From contig NZ_JAGPXT010000024.1 of assembly GCF_018070465.1 (NCBI RefSeq), forward strand, positions 17,564 through 81,563: a stretch of DNA of 64,000 bases, given 5' to 3'. The stretch comes from Micromonospora sp. C95 (lineage in GTDB: Bacteria > Actinomycetota > Actinomycetes > Mycobacteriales > Micromonosporaceae). The notes under the pieces are model-generated. The model had not been told where the DNA came from, ran no database searches, and saw nothing but the letters and a program-made list of their open reading frames with translations. A program made the position numbers and the translations under genes. Shown piece by piece: positions 8,425-16,436 of the stretch. Positions within the stretch are counted from its first letter, which is position 1; each line of letters begins with the position of its first letter.

Positions 8425-9425
8425 GCGAGTCGAACACCCGCGTCCCGGCGGCGGCCACCGGCTCGGTGCGCCGCAGCCGGGACGTACCGATGCTGGTCGG
8501 ACGGGCCCGCGACGGTGACCCCCGCGCGGTCGCCCGGCTGATCACCCTGGTCGAGTCGGGCGACGAGACCGTGCCGGCCATCGCCGCGGCGCTCGCCCCG
8601 TACGCCGGACGGGCCCAGGTGGTCGGCCTGACCGGCTCGCCCGGGGTGGGCAAGTCCACCACCACGAACGAGTTGGTCCGGGCCCTGCGGGCCCACGGTC
8701 ACCGGGTGGGGGTGCTGGCCATCGACCCGTCCAGCCCGTTCACCGGCGGTGCGATCCTCGGTGACCGGGTGCGGATGCAGGACCATGCCACCGACCCGGG
8801 CGTCTACATCCGCTCGATGTCCAGCCGGGGGCACCTCGGTGGTCTGTCGGCGGCCACCCCGCAGGCGGTGCGGGTGCTGGAGGGCGCCGGTTGCGACGTG
8901 GTGCTCGTGGAGACCGTCGGGGTCGGTCAGGCGGAGGTCGAGGTGGCCTCCCTGGCCGACACCACGCTGGTGCTGCTCGCGCCGGGGATGGGCGACGCGA
9001 TCCAGGCGGTGAAGGCCGGCATCCTGGAGATCGCCGACGTCTTCGTGGTCAACAAGGCCGACCGGGACGGCGCCGACGCCACGGTCCGGGACATCCAGGG
9101 CATGATCGCCCTGGGCGAGCGCGGGCCGGGTCAGTGGCGTCCACAGGTGGTGCGGACGATCGCCGCGCGTGCTGAGGGCATCGACGACGTGGTGGCCGCG
9201 ATCGACAAGCACCGCGCCTGGCTTGTCGAGCACGACGAACTGCGGCGGCGGCGCGAGGCGCGGGCCGCCGCCGAGGTCGAGGCGATCGCGCTGGGCGTGC
9301 TCCGCGCCCGGATCGGCTCCCTTCGCGACGGTACGCAGCTGCCGGCGCTCGCCGCCGAGGTGGCGGCCGGTGCCACCGATCCGTACGCGGCAGCCGAGGC
9401 GTTGCTCGCTCAGCTCTCCGGGTAA
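8421..9425 (+). CDS. meaB: MeaB-type mutase-associated GTPase
   Basis: A 334-residue G3E GTPase. The P-loop GSPGVGKS is at residues 71-78, the MeaB signature DPSSPFTGGAILGDRVRM follows, then ETVGVGQ (G3) and NKAD (G4). MeaB loads and protects the adenosylcobalamin cofactor of acyl-CoA mutases. The GTG start overlaps the thiolase stop. The mutase encoded nearby (10021) reads as isobutyryl-CoA mutase, so this chaperone may serve it, a methylmalonyl-CoA mutase elsewhere, or both. Confidence 0.95.
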   Translation: MSESNTRVPAAATGSVRRSRDVPMLVGRARDGDPRAVARLITLVESGDETVPAIAAALAPYAGRAQVVGLTGSPGVGKSTTTNELVRALRAHGHRVGVLAIDPSSPFTGGAILGDRVRMQDHATDPGVYIRSMSSRGHLGGLSAATPQAVRVLEGAGCDVVLVETVGVGQAEVEVASLADTTLVLLAPGMGDAIQAVKAGILEIADVFVVNKADRDGADATVRDIQGMIALGERGPGQWRPQVVRTIAARAEGIDDVVAAIDKHRAWLVEHDELRRRREARAAAEVEAIALGVLRARIGSLRDGTQLPALAAEVAAGATDPYAAAEALLAQLSG

Positions 9426-9510
9426 CCGCGTCCACTGCGGACCGCCGGAGACGGTTAGGCTCGCACCGCCGCGCGGTTGCGCGGAAGCCGCGACGGCCGC
9501 TGGGGGACGC

Positions 9511-9915
9511 ATGGATCACGAGATGACGCAGGAGTTGGCGATGACGCCGGACGCGGTCGCGGGCGGGCGTACCCACATCTCGGACGAGGTGGTGGAGAAG
9601 ATCGCGGTGGCCGCGGCCAAGGCCGTGCCGGGCGTGGTCGAGCTGGGCGGCGACATCGCCCGGTTCTTCAACGCGGTGCTGGACCGGGTCGGGCTCGACC
9701 AGGTCGGCGACGCGCGGCGGGGGTGTTCGGCGCACGTGACGAACGGCGGCGCCGTGATCAACCTGGTGATCGTGACCGACGCCGGGCACCCGGTACCCGA
9801 GGTGACCACCGCGGTGCGGGTCGAGGTGACCAGGGCGGTCGAGGCGTACGGACTGCGGGTCGACGAGATCAACATCCGGGTGGACGACGTGGCCATCGAC
9901 GGCCCCGTCGGCTGA
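9511..9915 (+). CDS. Asp23/Gls24 family protein
   Basis: A 134-residue protein beginning ATG 9511 after GGGGGAC. The segment THISDEVVEKIAVAAAKAVPGVVEL is the classical Asp23/Gls24 opening, and the end (VRVEVTRAVEAYGLRVDEINIRVDDV) completes the domain. Such proteins are membrane-associated and linked to alkaline or envelope stress in Gram-positives; actinomycetes carry several. Its place between meaB and the mutase gene is odd, and no functional tie is evident from sequence. A 95-bp gap precedes it, so it may have its own promoter. Confidence 0.9.
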   Translation: MDHEMTQELAMTPDAVAGGRTHISDEVVEKIAVAAAKAVPGVVELGGDIARFFNAVLDRVGLDQVGDARRGCSAHVTNGGAVINLVIVTDAGHPVPEVTTAVRVEVTRAVEAYGLRVDEINIRVDDVAIDGPVG

Positions 9916-9949
9916 GTTCGCGCAGCTCAGGTTACCGGCCGGTACGCAC

Positions 9950-9971
9950 TACCTGATCGATCGTTCAGGTA
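9950..9971. promoter_or_regulatory. TetR-type operator upstream of icmA
   Basis: A 22-bp palindrome, TACCTGA, 8 nt, TCAGGTA, matching its complement at 20 of 22 positions. It overlaps the expected -35 region of a TACACT -10 box at 9979-9984, and icmA begins at 10021. A TetR-type acyl-CoA-responsive repressor is the likely reader; none is encoded in the window. Confidence 0.6.
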
Positions 9972-10020
9972 AGGGCTCTACACTCGACGTGCAGTCGAGG
10001 ACTCGAGGAGGAGCCCGGGG

Positions 10021-11709
10021 ATGAACGCCGACGACATCGCAGCCGGGCGGGCCCGCTGGCAGGCCCGCTACGACTCCGCGCGCAAGCGGGACGCCGACTT
10101 CACCACGCTCTCCGGAATGCCTGTCGAGCCGGTCTACGGCCCGCCCGAGGGCGCGGCGTATCCGGGCTTCGAGCGCATCGGCTGGCCCGGGGAGTTCCCC
10201 TACACCCGGGGCCTGCACCCGACCGGCTACCGGGGGCGGACCTGGACCATCCGCCAGTTCGCCGGGTTCGGCAACGCCCGGGAGACGAACGAACGCTACA
10301 AGATGATCCTGGGCGCCGGTGGGGGCGGGCTCTCGGTCGCCTTCGACATGCCCACCCTGATGGGCCGCGACTCCGACGACCCGCAGTCGCTCGGCGAGGT
10401 GGGCCACTGCGGGGTGGCGGTGGACAGCGCCGCCGACATGGAGGTGCTCTTCGACGGCATCGACCTGGCCGGGGTCACCACGAGCATGACCATCTCCGGC
10501 CCGGCGGTGCCGGTGTTCTGCATGTACCTGGTGGCCGCCGAGCGCCAGGGCGCCGACCTGTCGAGCCTCGACGGGACGTTGCAGACCGACATCTTCAAGG
10601 AGTACATCGCGCAGAAGGAGTGGCTGTTCGACCCGGAGCCGCACCTGCGGCTGATCGGCGACCTGATGGAGTACTGCGCCGCCGAGATCCCGCGTTACAA
10701 GCCGCTGTCGGTCTCCGGGTACCACATCCGGGAGGCCGGCTCGACGGCCGCGCAGGAACTGGCGTACACGTTGGCCGACGGCTTCGGCTACGTCGAACTG
10801 GGGCTGTCGCGCGGGCTCGACGTGAACGTCTTCGCTCCCGGTCTGAGCTTCTTCTTCGACTCGCACGTCGACTTCTTCGAGGAGATCGCCAAGTTCCGGG
10901 CCGCCCGCCGGATCTGGGCCCGCTGGCTGCGTGACGTCTACGGCGCCACCAGCGAGAAGGCGCTCTGGCTGCGCTTCCACACGCAGACCGCCGGTGTGTC
11001 GCTGACCGCGCAGCAGCCGGTCAACAACGTGGTACGCACCGCCGTCGAGGCGCTCGCCGCGGTGCTCGGTGGCACCAACTCGCTGCACACCAACGCCCTC
11101 GACGAGACCCTCGCCCTGCCCACCGACTCCTCCGCCGAGATCGCCCTGCGTACCCAGCAGGTGCTGATGGAGGAGATCGGGGTGACGAACGTGGCAGACC
11201 CGCTGGGCGGCTCCTGGTACGTCGAGGCGCTCACCGACCGGATCGAAGCCGAGGCGGAGGAGATCTTCGCCCGGATCCGCGCGCTCGGCGGCGACGGCCC
11301 GCACCAGATCGGGCCGATGACCTCCGGCATCCTGCGCGGCATCGAGGACGGCTGGTTCACCGGACAGATCGCCGAGGCCGCGTTCGCGTACCAGCAGGCG
11401 TTGGAGAAGGGCGACAAGAAGATCGTCGGCGTCAACTGCCACACCGGCACCGTCGCCAAGGAGTTGGAGATCCTGCGCATCTCGCACGAGGTGGAGGTGG
11501 AACAGCGCCGGATGCTCGCCGACCGCAAACGCGGCCGGGACGAGGCCCGGGTACGTGCCGCGGTCGAGGCGATGGTGGCGGTGAGCCGTACCGGGGAGAA
11601 CATGATCCCGGCGATGCTCGACGCCGTCCGGGCGGAGGCGACGCTCGGCGAGATCTGCGACGCGCTGCGGGCCGAATGGGGCGTTTACCGCGAGCCTGCA
11701 CGGTTCTGA
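10021..11709 (+). CDS. icmA: Isobutyryl-CoA mutase, large subunit
   Basis: A 562-residue adenosylcobalamin-dependent mutase large subunit, without the C-terminal B12-binding domain, so it needs a separate small subunit. Family members include methylmalonyl-, isobutyryl- and 2-hydroxyisobutyryl-CoA mutases. The discriminating residues here are Phe80 (TIRQFAGFGNA) and Gln198 (EYIAQKEWLF), the exact residues and numbering of Streptomyces isobutyryl-CoA mutase; methylmalonyl-CoA mutase has Tyr and Arg there to hold the carboxylate. It therefore interconverts isobutyryl- and n-butyryl-CoA, linking valine breakdown and Ccr products. GGAGGAG precedes ATG 10021. No icmB is in this window. Generic annotation would call it methylmalonyl-CoA mutase; the residues argue against that. 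Confidence 0.88.
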   Translation: MNADDIAAGRARWQARYDSARKRDADFTTLSGMPVEPVYGPPEGAAYPGFERIGWPGEFPYTRGLHPTGYRGRTWTIRQFAGFGNARETNERYKMILGAGGGGLSVAFDMPTLMGRDSDDPQSLGEVGHCGVAVDSAADMEVLFDGIDLAGVTTSMTISGPAVPVFCMYLVAAERQGADLSSLDGTLQTDIFKEYIAQKEWLFDPEPHLRLIGDLMEYCAAEIPRYKPLSVSGYHIREAGSTAAQELAYTLADGFGYVELGLSRGLDVNVFAPGLSFFFDSHVDFFEEIAKFRAARRIWARWLRDVYGATSEKALWLRFHTQTAGVSLTAQQPVNNVVRTAVEALAAVLGGTNSLHTNALDETLALPTDSSAEIALRTQQVLMEEIGVTNVADPLGGSWYVEALTDRIEAEAEEIFARIRALGGDGPHQIGPMTSGILRGIEDGWFTGQIAEAAFAYQQALEKGDKKIVGVNCHTGTVAKELEILRISHEVEVEQRRMLADRKRGRDEARVRAAVEAMVAVSRTGENMIPAMLDAVRAEATLGEICDALRAEWGVYREPARF

Positions 11710-11808
11710 CCTTCGGCCCACCAGGGCGGCTGGGCAGGGGTGACAGTGGCAACTGCGCGGGCCGAGGCTGATCCGAGTTCGGCGAACTGCGTGCGAGACT
11801 AGATAACC

Positions 11809-12720
11809 ATGAGCGACCCACGGATCACCTCGTCGATCTTCACCCGCGGCGCGGTCGACCTCAGCGCGCTGCGCACCCCTGCCCCGAGTTCTACACCGGC
11901 TCCGGTCCAGGCCGGCCCGCCCGCCGGGGCGCCCGGCGGCGCCGTCGGTGGCGTCACCGTCATCGACGTGACCGAGGCGACCTTCCAGTCCGAGGTGCTG
12001 GAGCGCTCGCTGACCACACCCGTCGTGATCGACTTCTGGGCCGAGTGGTGTCAGCCCTGCAAGCAACTCTCCCCGGTGCTGGAACGGCTGGCGGTGGAGG
12101 GTGGCGGCGCCTGGGTGCTCGCCAAGGTCGACGTGGACGCCAACCCGCGGCTCGCGCAGATGTTCCGGGTCCAGGGCATCCCGATGGTGTACGCGGTGGT
12201 CGGCGGGCAGCCCGTCGACGCCTTCTCCGGCGTGGTGCCCGAGGCGCAGCTGCGCCAGTGGCTTCAGGCCGTGCTCAAGGCCGGCGGGGTGAGCGTGGCC
12301 GAGCCGGAGGATCCACGACTCGACGAGGCGGACGACGCGCTGATGAGCGGCGACCTGGACGCCGCCGAGCAGGCGTACCGGAAGATCCTCGCCGAGACCC
12401 CGGCGGACGCCGCCGCCGAGGCCGGGCTGGCCCAGGTGGGGCTCGCCCGCCGGGTGGCCGGCGCCGATCCGCAGGCCGCGCTCACCGCCGCGGCGGCCAA
12501 GCCCGACGACGTCGACGCCCAACTGCTCGCCGCCGACATCGAGGTGCTCAGCGGTCTGGCCGATCAGGCGTACCAGCGCCTGGTGGGGCTGGTACGCCGC
12601 ACCGGTGGCGACGACCGGGAGAAGGTCCGTCAGCACCTGGTCGGCCTGTTCGCCATCGCCGGGCCGGAGGATCCGGCCGTCGCCTCGGCCCGCCGGGCGC
12701 TGGCCAGCGCCCTGTTCTGA
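11809..12720 (+). CDS. Thioredoxin-TPR protein (YbbN/CnoX-like)
   Basis: 303 residues. A Pro/Ala-rich N-terminal 45 residues lead into a thioredoxin domain with DFWAEWCQPC (active cysteines 81 and 84) and the cis-Pro loop GIPMVYA. From about residue 165 the protein is helical with TPR-like repeats (ALMSGDLDAAEQAYRKIL). This matches actinobacterial tetratricopeptide co-chaperone thioredoxins related to E. coli CnoX, where most members lack one cysteine; here CQPC is intact, so redox activity is plausible. It stands alone between icmA and the arginase-like gene, with a terminator after it. Confidence 0.88.
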   Translation: MSDPRITSSIFTRGAVDLSALRTPAPSSTPAPVQAGPPAGAPGGAVGGVTVIDVTEATFQSEVLERSLTTPVVIDFWAEWCQPCKQLSPVLERLAVEGGGAWVLAKVDVDANPRLAQMFRVQGIPMVYAVVGGQPVDAFSGVVPEAQLRQWLQAVLKAGGVSVAEPEDPRLDEADDALMSGDLDAAEQAYRKILAETPADAAAEAGLAQVGLARRVAGADPQAALTAAAAKPDDVDAQLLAADIEVLSGLADQAYQRLVGLVRRTGGDDREKVRQHLVGLFAIAGPEDPAVASARRALASALF

Positions 12721-12737
12721 GTACCTGCCACGCCAGC

Positions 12738-12762
12738 GCGGGCCGGCGTGTCGCCGGCCCGC
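12738..12762 (+). terminator. Hairpin terminator after the thioredoxin gene
   Basis: An 11-bp perfect stem (GCGGGCCGGCG) with a 3-nt loop followed by CTTCACAC, just upstream of the ribosome site of the next gene. Confidence 0.6.
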
Positions 12763-12790
12763 CTTCACACCGAGAGGACGGGAGCCCATA

Positions 12791-14047
12791 TTGCGCCGGA
12801 TCGCCGTCCTCGACGCGCCGAGCAACCTCGGTCTGCGCCCGCCCACACCCACCTCCGTGCCGGGCTGCGGGAAGGCGCCCGGCGCGCTACGGGACCAGGG
12901 ACTGCTGCCCCGGTTGCGCGCCCGCGACGCGGGCTGCCTGACCCCGCCCCGTTACGACGCCGGCGACTGGCGACCAGGCGACGGGGTCTGCCACGCGCGG
13001 GAGATCGCCGACTACTCGGCGGCACTTGCCGACCGGATCGGCGCCATCATCGACCGGGGCGAGTTCCCGGTGGTCCTTGGCGGTGACTGCTCGATCCTGC
13101 TCGGCTCGGCGCTGGCCATGCACCGGCTGGGCGAGGCGGTAGGTGGCCGCATCGGGCTGGTCTTCGTCGACGGCCACTCCGACTTCCGGCACCCCGGCAA
13201 CGCCTCGTACGTGGGCGCGGCGGCGGGTGAGGATCTCGCCCTGGTCACCGGTCGTGGCCAGGCCGACCTGGCGGGCATCGAGGGACGGCGACCCTACTTC
13301 CGCGACGTCGACGTGGTGGTGCTCGGCATCCGTGCCCAGGACGAGTACCGGCTCGACCTGCAGGCCGCCGGCATCGTCACCCGACCGGTGCCGGCGCTCC
13401 GCGCCGAGGGCGCGGCGCGTACCGCCCAGTGGGCGCACGAGCAACTGGCCGACTGCGCCGGCTACTGGGTGCACGTCGACGTGGACGTGCTCGACCCCGC
13501 CGTGATGCCGGCGGTCGACGCGCCCGACCCGGGTGGCATCGCCTTCGCCGAGCTGGAGATCCTGCTCGCCGGCCTGGTCGACACCCCGCACTGTCTCGGT
13601 GTCGAGCTGACCGTCTTCGATCCCGATTACGACCCGGACGGCGCGTACGCCGCGGAGATCGTCAACACCGTGGTGTCCGGCCTGCGCCCGGTGACCGCTC
13701 CCGGTTCGGCGCCACCTCGGTTGCGTCCCGAGGAGAGTCGCCGTCCCACCCCCGGCCCGCGCCGGAGCATCGATCAACCCGGCCCACCGGACGCACCGGC
13801 ACCTGTCGACCGCGGTCAGTCCGACGACCATCGCCACAGCGACGGCCGCCCGAGTGGCGGTGGCGGCACGGACGGCGGTGGCGCGGGCGACGGCAGTGGC
13901 GGTGTGGGTGGCGGTGACCCGGTCGATGGTGGCCTGGCTGATCATGACCTGGCCGATGGTGGTGTAGCCGATGGTGACCTGGGCGGCACTGCTTTCTCGA
14001 CGGGGGCCACTCGTCCGGCGACCGCCACCGGCGGGCCGGCCGCCTGA
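12791..14047 (+). CDS. Arginase/agmatinase-family hydrolase with repetitive tail
   Basis: About 418 residues from a TTG at 12791 (GGGAG 7 nt upstream; no ATG or GTG fits). The ureohydrolase Mn-binding motifs are all present: GGDCSILLG, FVDGHSDF and HVDVDVLD, then a conserved Glu in GVELTVFDPD. Residues 1-300 cover the whole fold. The last ~110 residues are an unusual low-complexity tail of Gly/Asp (SGGGGTDGGGAGDG, DGGLADHDLADGGVADGDLGG) with no family counterpart. The substrate (arginine, agmatine, guanidino acids or formimino-glutamate) cannot be told. The gene is alone; a 20-bp-arm inverted repeat follows its stop. Confidence 0.82.
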   Translation: MRRIAVLDAPSNLGLRPPTPTSVPGCGKAPGALRDQGLLPRLRARDAGCLTPPRYDAGDWRPGDGVCHAREIADYSAALADRIGAIIDRGEFPVVLGGDCSILLGSALAMHRLGEAVGGRIGLVFVDGHSDFRHPGNASYVGAAAGEDLALVTGRGQADLAGIEGRRPYFRDVDVVVLGIRAQDEYRLDLQAAGIVTRPVPALRAEGAARTAQWAHEQLADCAGYWVHVDVDVLDPAVMPAVDAPDPGGIAFAELEILLAGLVDTPHCLGVELTVFDPDYDPDGAYAAEIVNTVVSGLRPVTAPGSAPPRLRPEESRRPTPGPRRSIDQPGPPDAPAPVDRGQSDDHRHSDGRPSGGGGTDGGGAGDGSGGVGGGDPVDGGLADHDLADGGVADGDLGGTAFSTGATRPATATGGPAA

Positions 14048-14083
14048 CAGAGCGCCGCCGTCTCATCCCGCCGCCGTTTCGGA

Positions 14084-14142
14084 CAACTTCAGGGTTGTTG
14101 CTGCCTGGAGGCCCCGCTGACCCAGCAACAACCCCGAAGTTG
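14084..14142. repeat. Inverted repeat at convergent junction
   Basis: Arms of 20 bp (left CAACTTCAGGGTTGTTGCTG) with one mismatch and a 19-nt loop, between the convergent arginase-like and PBP genes. Probably a bidirectional terminator; it has the look of a dispersed element, but no second copy is in the window. Confidence 0.8.
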
Positions 14143-14195
14143 CTTACCGGGGAGCGTTTGCGGGGGGTCAGCGGCGGTTGGGAGGGCTGAGGCGC

Positions 14196-16151
14196 TCAGT
14201 CGGCCAGGGCGCGCAGGAAGCGCTCGGCGATCGGTACCGCCGTGCCGCTGCCCGAGCCGCCCTTCTCGACGAAAACGGCGAACGCCACGTCGCCCTGCCA
14301 GCCGACGAACCAGGCGTGGGTGTTCTCCGGGTTGTCGTCGTACTCGGCGGTGCCGGTCTTGCCGTGCACCGGCTCGCCCGGTACGTCGCGCAGGGCCGTG
14401 CCGGAACCGCTGGTGATCACCTCGCGCATCATGTCCTGGACGGCCTTGACCGCCTCGGGCTTCAACTGTGGCCCCGGCTCGGCGGCCCCTTCCGGCGCGG
14501 GATCCACGAGCAACTGCGGTGGCAGGAACTTGCCCCGGGCCACCGCCGCGGTCGCCGCCGTCATGGCCAGCGGGCTGACCACTGTCGTGCCCTGGCCGAT
14601 CGCCGCGGCGGCCTGCTCGGTGGCGCCGCCGTTCGCCGAGACCTTGCCGGTGAACGCATCGAGACCCAGGTCTGCCCACTCGCCTTCCAGACCCAGGGTG
14701 CGTCCGGCGGCGGCCAGACCGTCCGCGCCCAGCTGGGGGGCGAGCGCGGCGAAGGCGGTGTTGCACGACTTGGCGAAGTCGGTGCGGAACGGCACCTCGC
14801 CGAGGGCGAAGTCATTGGAGTTCTTGAACAAACGTCCTTCCACGTCGAACCTCTTCGGGCAGTCGACAGTGGTGTCGGGAGTGACCGCGCCGCGCTCGAT
14901 CAGCCCGAACGCGCTGACCATCTTGAAGGTCGAGCCGGGTGGCACCTGCGCGGTGAAGGCCAGGTTCTCGCCGGCGGCACCGGGACCGTTGGCGGCGGCG
15001 AGCACGGCACCGTCGCTGATCCGTACGGCCACCAGGGCGGCCCGCCGGCGCTCGGCGCGCAGCGCCCGGTCCGCGGCGTTCTGGGTGGTCACGTCGAGGG
15101 TGGTACGAACCGGCTGGCCGGGCTGGGGCTCGCGGCGGAAGACCTCGGTGCCGGTCGACTCGACGGTGCCGTTCGGCCCGGCCCGGTTGATGACGACGGC
15201 CAGGCCCGGTACGCCACGCAACCGTTCGTCCCAGCGGCCCTGCAACCCACCGTGACCGACGAGGTCGCCGGGGGAGTAGCGGTCGGGATGGTCGGCGAGG
15301 TCCTCGGCGTAAGCGGGGTCGACGCTGCCGAGCACCGCCCGGGCGAACTCGCGGGTGGGTGCGAGGTCCAGCTTGTCGGTCGGGAACTTCGTCCCGGGCA
15401 GGGGGTGGATGCGCGACTTGATCTGCCGGTACGCCTCGTCGCGCAGGGTGACCACCTCGACGAATGCGTCCGGTTTCGCCTCCTTGAGCCGCTTCGGCAG
15501 GTCAGACAGGTCGACCGGCGGGGTGATCGCCGGCCGGATGGCGCGGAACGCGGCGTCCAGCTCGCGGACCATGGCCTTGACGTCGGTCACCTCGTTGGGC
15601 TGCAACCCCACCCGGACCACGTCGCGCGGCGCCACGATCGGCTCACCGGCACCGTCGAGCACGGTGGCCCGGGGTGCCCGGTCCCGCCGCAGTCCCAGCC
15701 GATCGCCGCGGGTGAGCTGTTCCTGGACGATCTGCGGCTCCCAGATCACCTGCCACTGGTCGTCGCGGCCCTGGGTGAGTCGCACCGGCCGGTCGTACGC
15801 CCAACTCGTCCCGCCCGGCAGCGTCCACTCCGCGCGGATGCTTGCGGTGGCGGTGTCCCGGACCACCTCGGGATCGCCCTGACGGGTCAGCGTGAGCGGA
15901 GCGTCGACGAGTTCGCCGGAGAGCTCCCGGATCTCCTGGACGACGGTGCCGGCGGCAATCTTCGCACCGGTGGGGTCGACGAAACCGACGGCGTTCAGGT
16001 CGCCCTTGCGCCAGCCGTCCAGGAAGGCGTCGACGGTGCGCTGTGGGCCGTCCTCGCCGGAGCAGGCGACCAGGCTGGCCGCGACGACCAGGCAGGTGGC
16101 GGCGACCGCCAGTGGCGACCGGCTGCGGCGGTGTCGGCGCGGAACGTGCAT
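14196..16151 (-). CDS. Lipoprotein class B penicillin-binding protein (PBP2a-like)
   Basis: 651 residues. The signal peptide ends in a lipobox with Cys30 (SLVAC). Residues 34-150 are an NTF2-like MecA-N domain, about 155-320 the PBP dimerisation domain, and 345-650 a transpeptidase with the active serine S407 in GSTFK, the SCN motif at 462-464 and KTG at 598-600. It cross-links peptidoglycan outside the membrane. The MecA-N type is shared with low-affinity PBPs, so it might tolerate some beta-lactams; that is inference. Transcribed away from gdh, it ends against an inverted repeat. Confidence 0.93.
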   Translation of the reverse strand: MHVPRRHRRSRSPLAVAATCLVVAASLVACSGEDGPQRTVDAFLDGWRKGDLNAVGFVDPTGAKIAAGTVVQEIRELSGELVDAPLTLTRQGDPEVVRDTATASIRAEWTLPGGTSWAYDRPVRLTQGRDDQWQVIWEPQIVQEQLTRGDRLGLRRDRAPRATVLDGAGEPIVAPRDVVRVGLQPNEVTDVKAMVRELDAAFRAIRPAITPPVDLSDLPKRLKEAKPDAFVEVVTLRDEAYRQIKSRIHPLPGTKFPTDKLDLAPTREFARAVLGSVDPAYAEDLADHPDRYSPGDLVGHGGLQGRWDERLRGVPGLAVVINRAGPNGTVESTGTEVFRREPQPGQPVRTTLDVTTQNAADRALRAERRRAALVAVRISDGAVLAAANGPGAAGENLAFTAQVPPGSTFKMVSAFGLIERGAVTPDTTVDCPKRFDVEGRLFKNSNDFALGEVPFRTDFAKSCNTAFAALAPQLGADGLAAAGRTLGLEGEWADLGLDAFTGKVSANGGATEQAAAAIGQGTTVVSPLAMTAATAAVARGKFLPPQLLVDPAPEGAAEPGPQLKPEAVKAVQDMMREVITSGSGTALRDVPGEPVHGKTGTAEYDDNPENTHAWFVGWQGDVAFAVFVEKGGSGSGTAVPIAERFLRALAD

Positions 16152-16400
16152 CTGGTGCTTCCTCCTGGTCGGCTGCTCCGCACGCTAGTACGCCGACGCG
16201 CCGGCCACTGCCCCGGTCGGCCTGGCCAGGCGAAAAGACGGTCTCGTGACGGTGTGATGAACAACATCAGGTGGGGTACTCCGAACCCGGTCGAACCTCG
16301 TACCGCAACGGGTGAAAGGACGGCGTCGGAGATCCGGACGTCCGGCCGGTGGTCCGCCGACGGAGGAAGCGATCGGTCGGCCTAGGCTTGGCGGCAGAGT

Positions 16401-16420
16401 GACCCACAGCGTTGTGGGTC
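16401..16420. promoter_or_regulatory. Perfect palindrome just upstream of gdh
   Basis: GACCCACA, 4 nt, TGTGGGTC: an 8-bp perfect inverted repeat ending 16 bp before the gdh ATG and directly before its ribosome site. It could be an operator or a 5' leader hairpin controlling translation. Confidence 0.55.
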
Positions 16421-16436
16421 GAGGGGAGTGGCACCG

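Noticed and set aside
10021..11709. Methylmalonyl-CoA mutase annotation
   Set aside because: Phe80 and Gln198 replace the Tyr and Arg required to bind the methylmalonyl carboxylate.
9949..12852. 967-codon minus-strand ORF opposite icmA and thioredoxin genes
   Set aside because: It lies antisense to two well-supported genes, has no family motifs and mirrors high-GC third-position bias; the sense genes explain the sequence.
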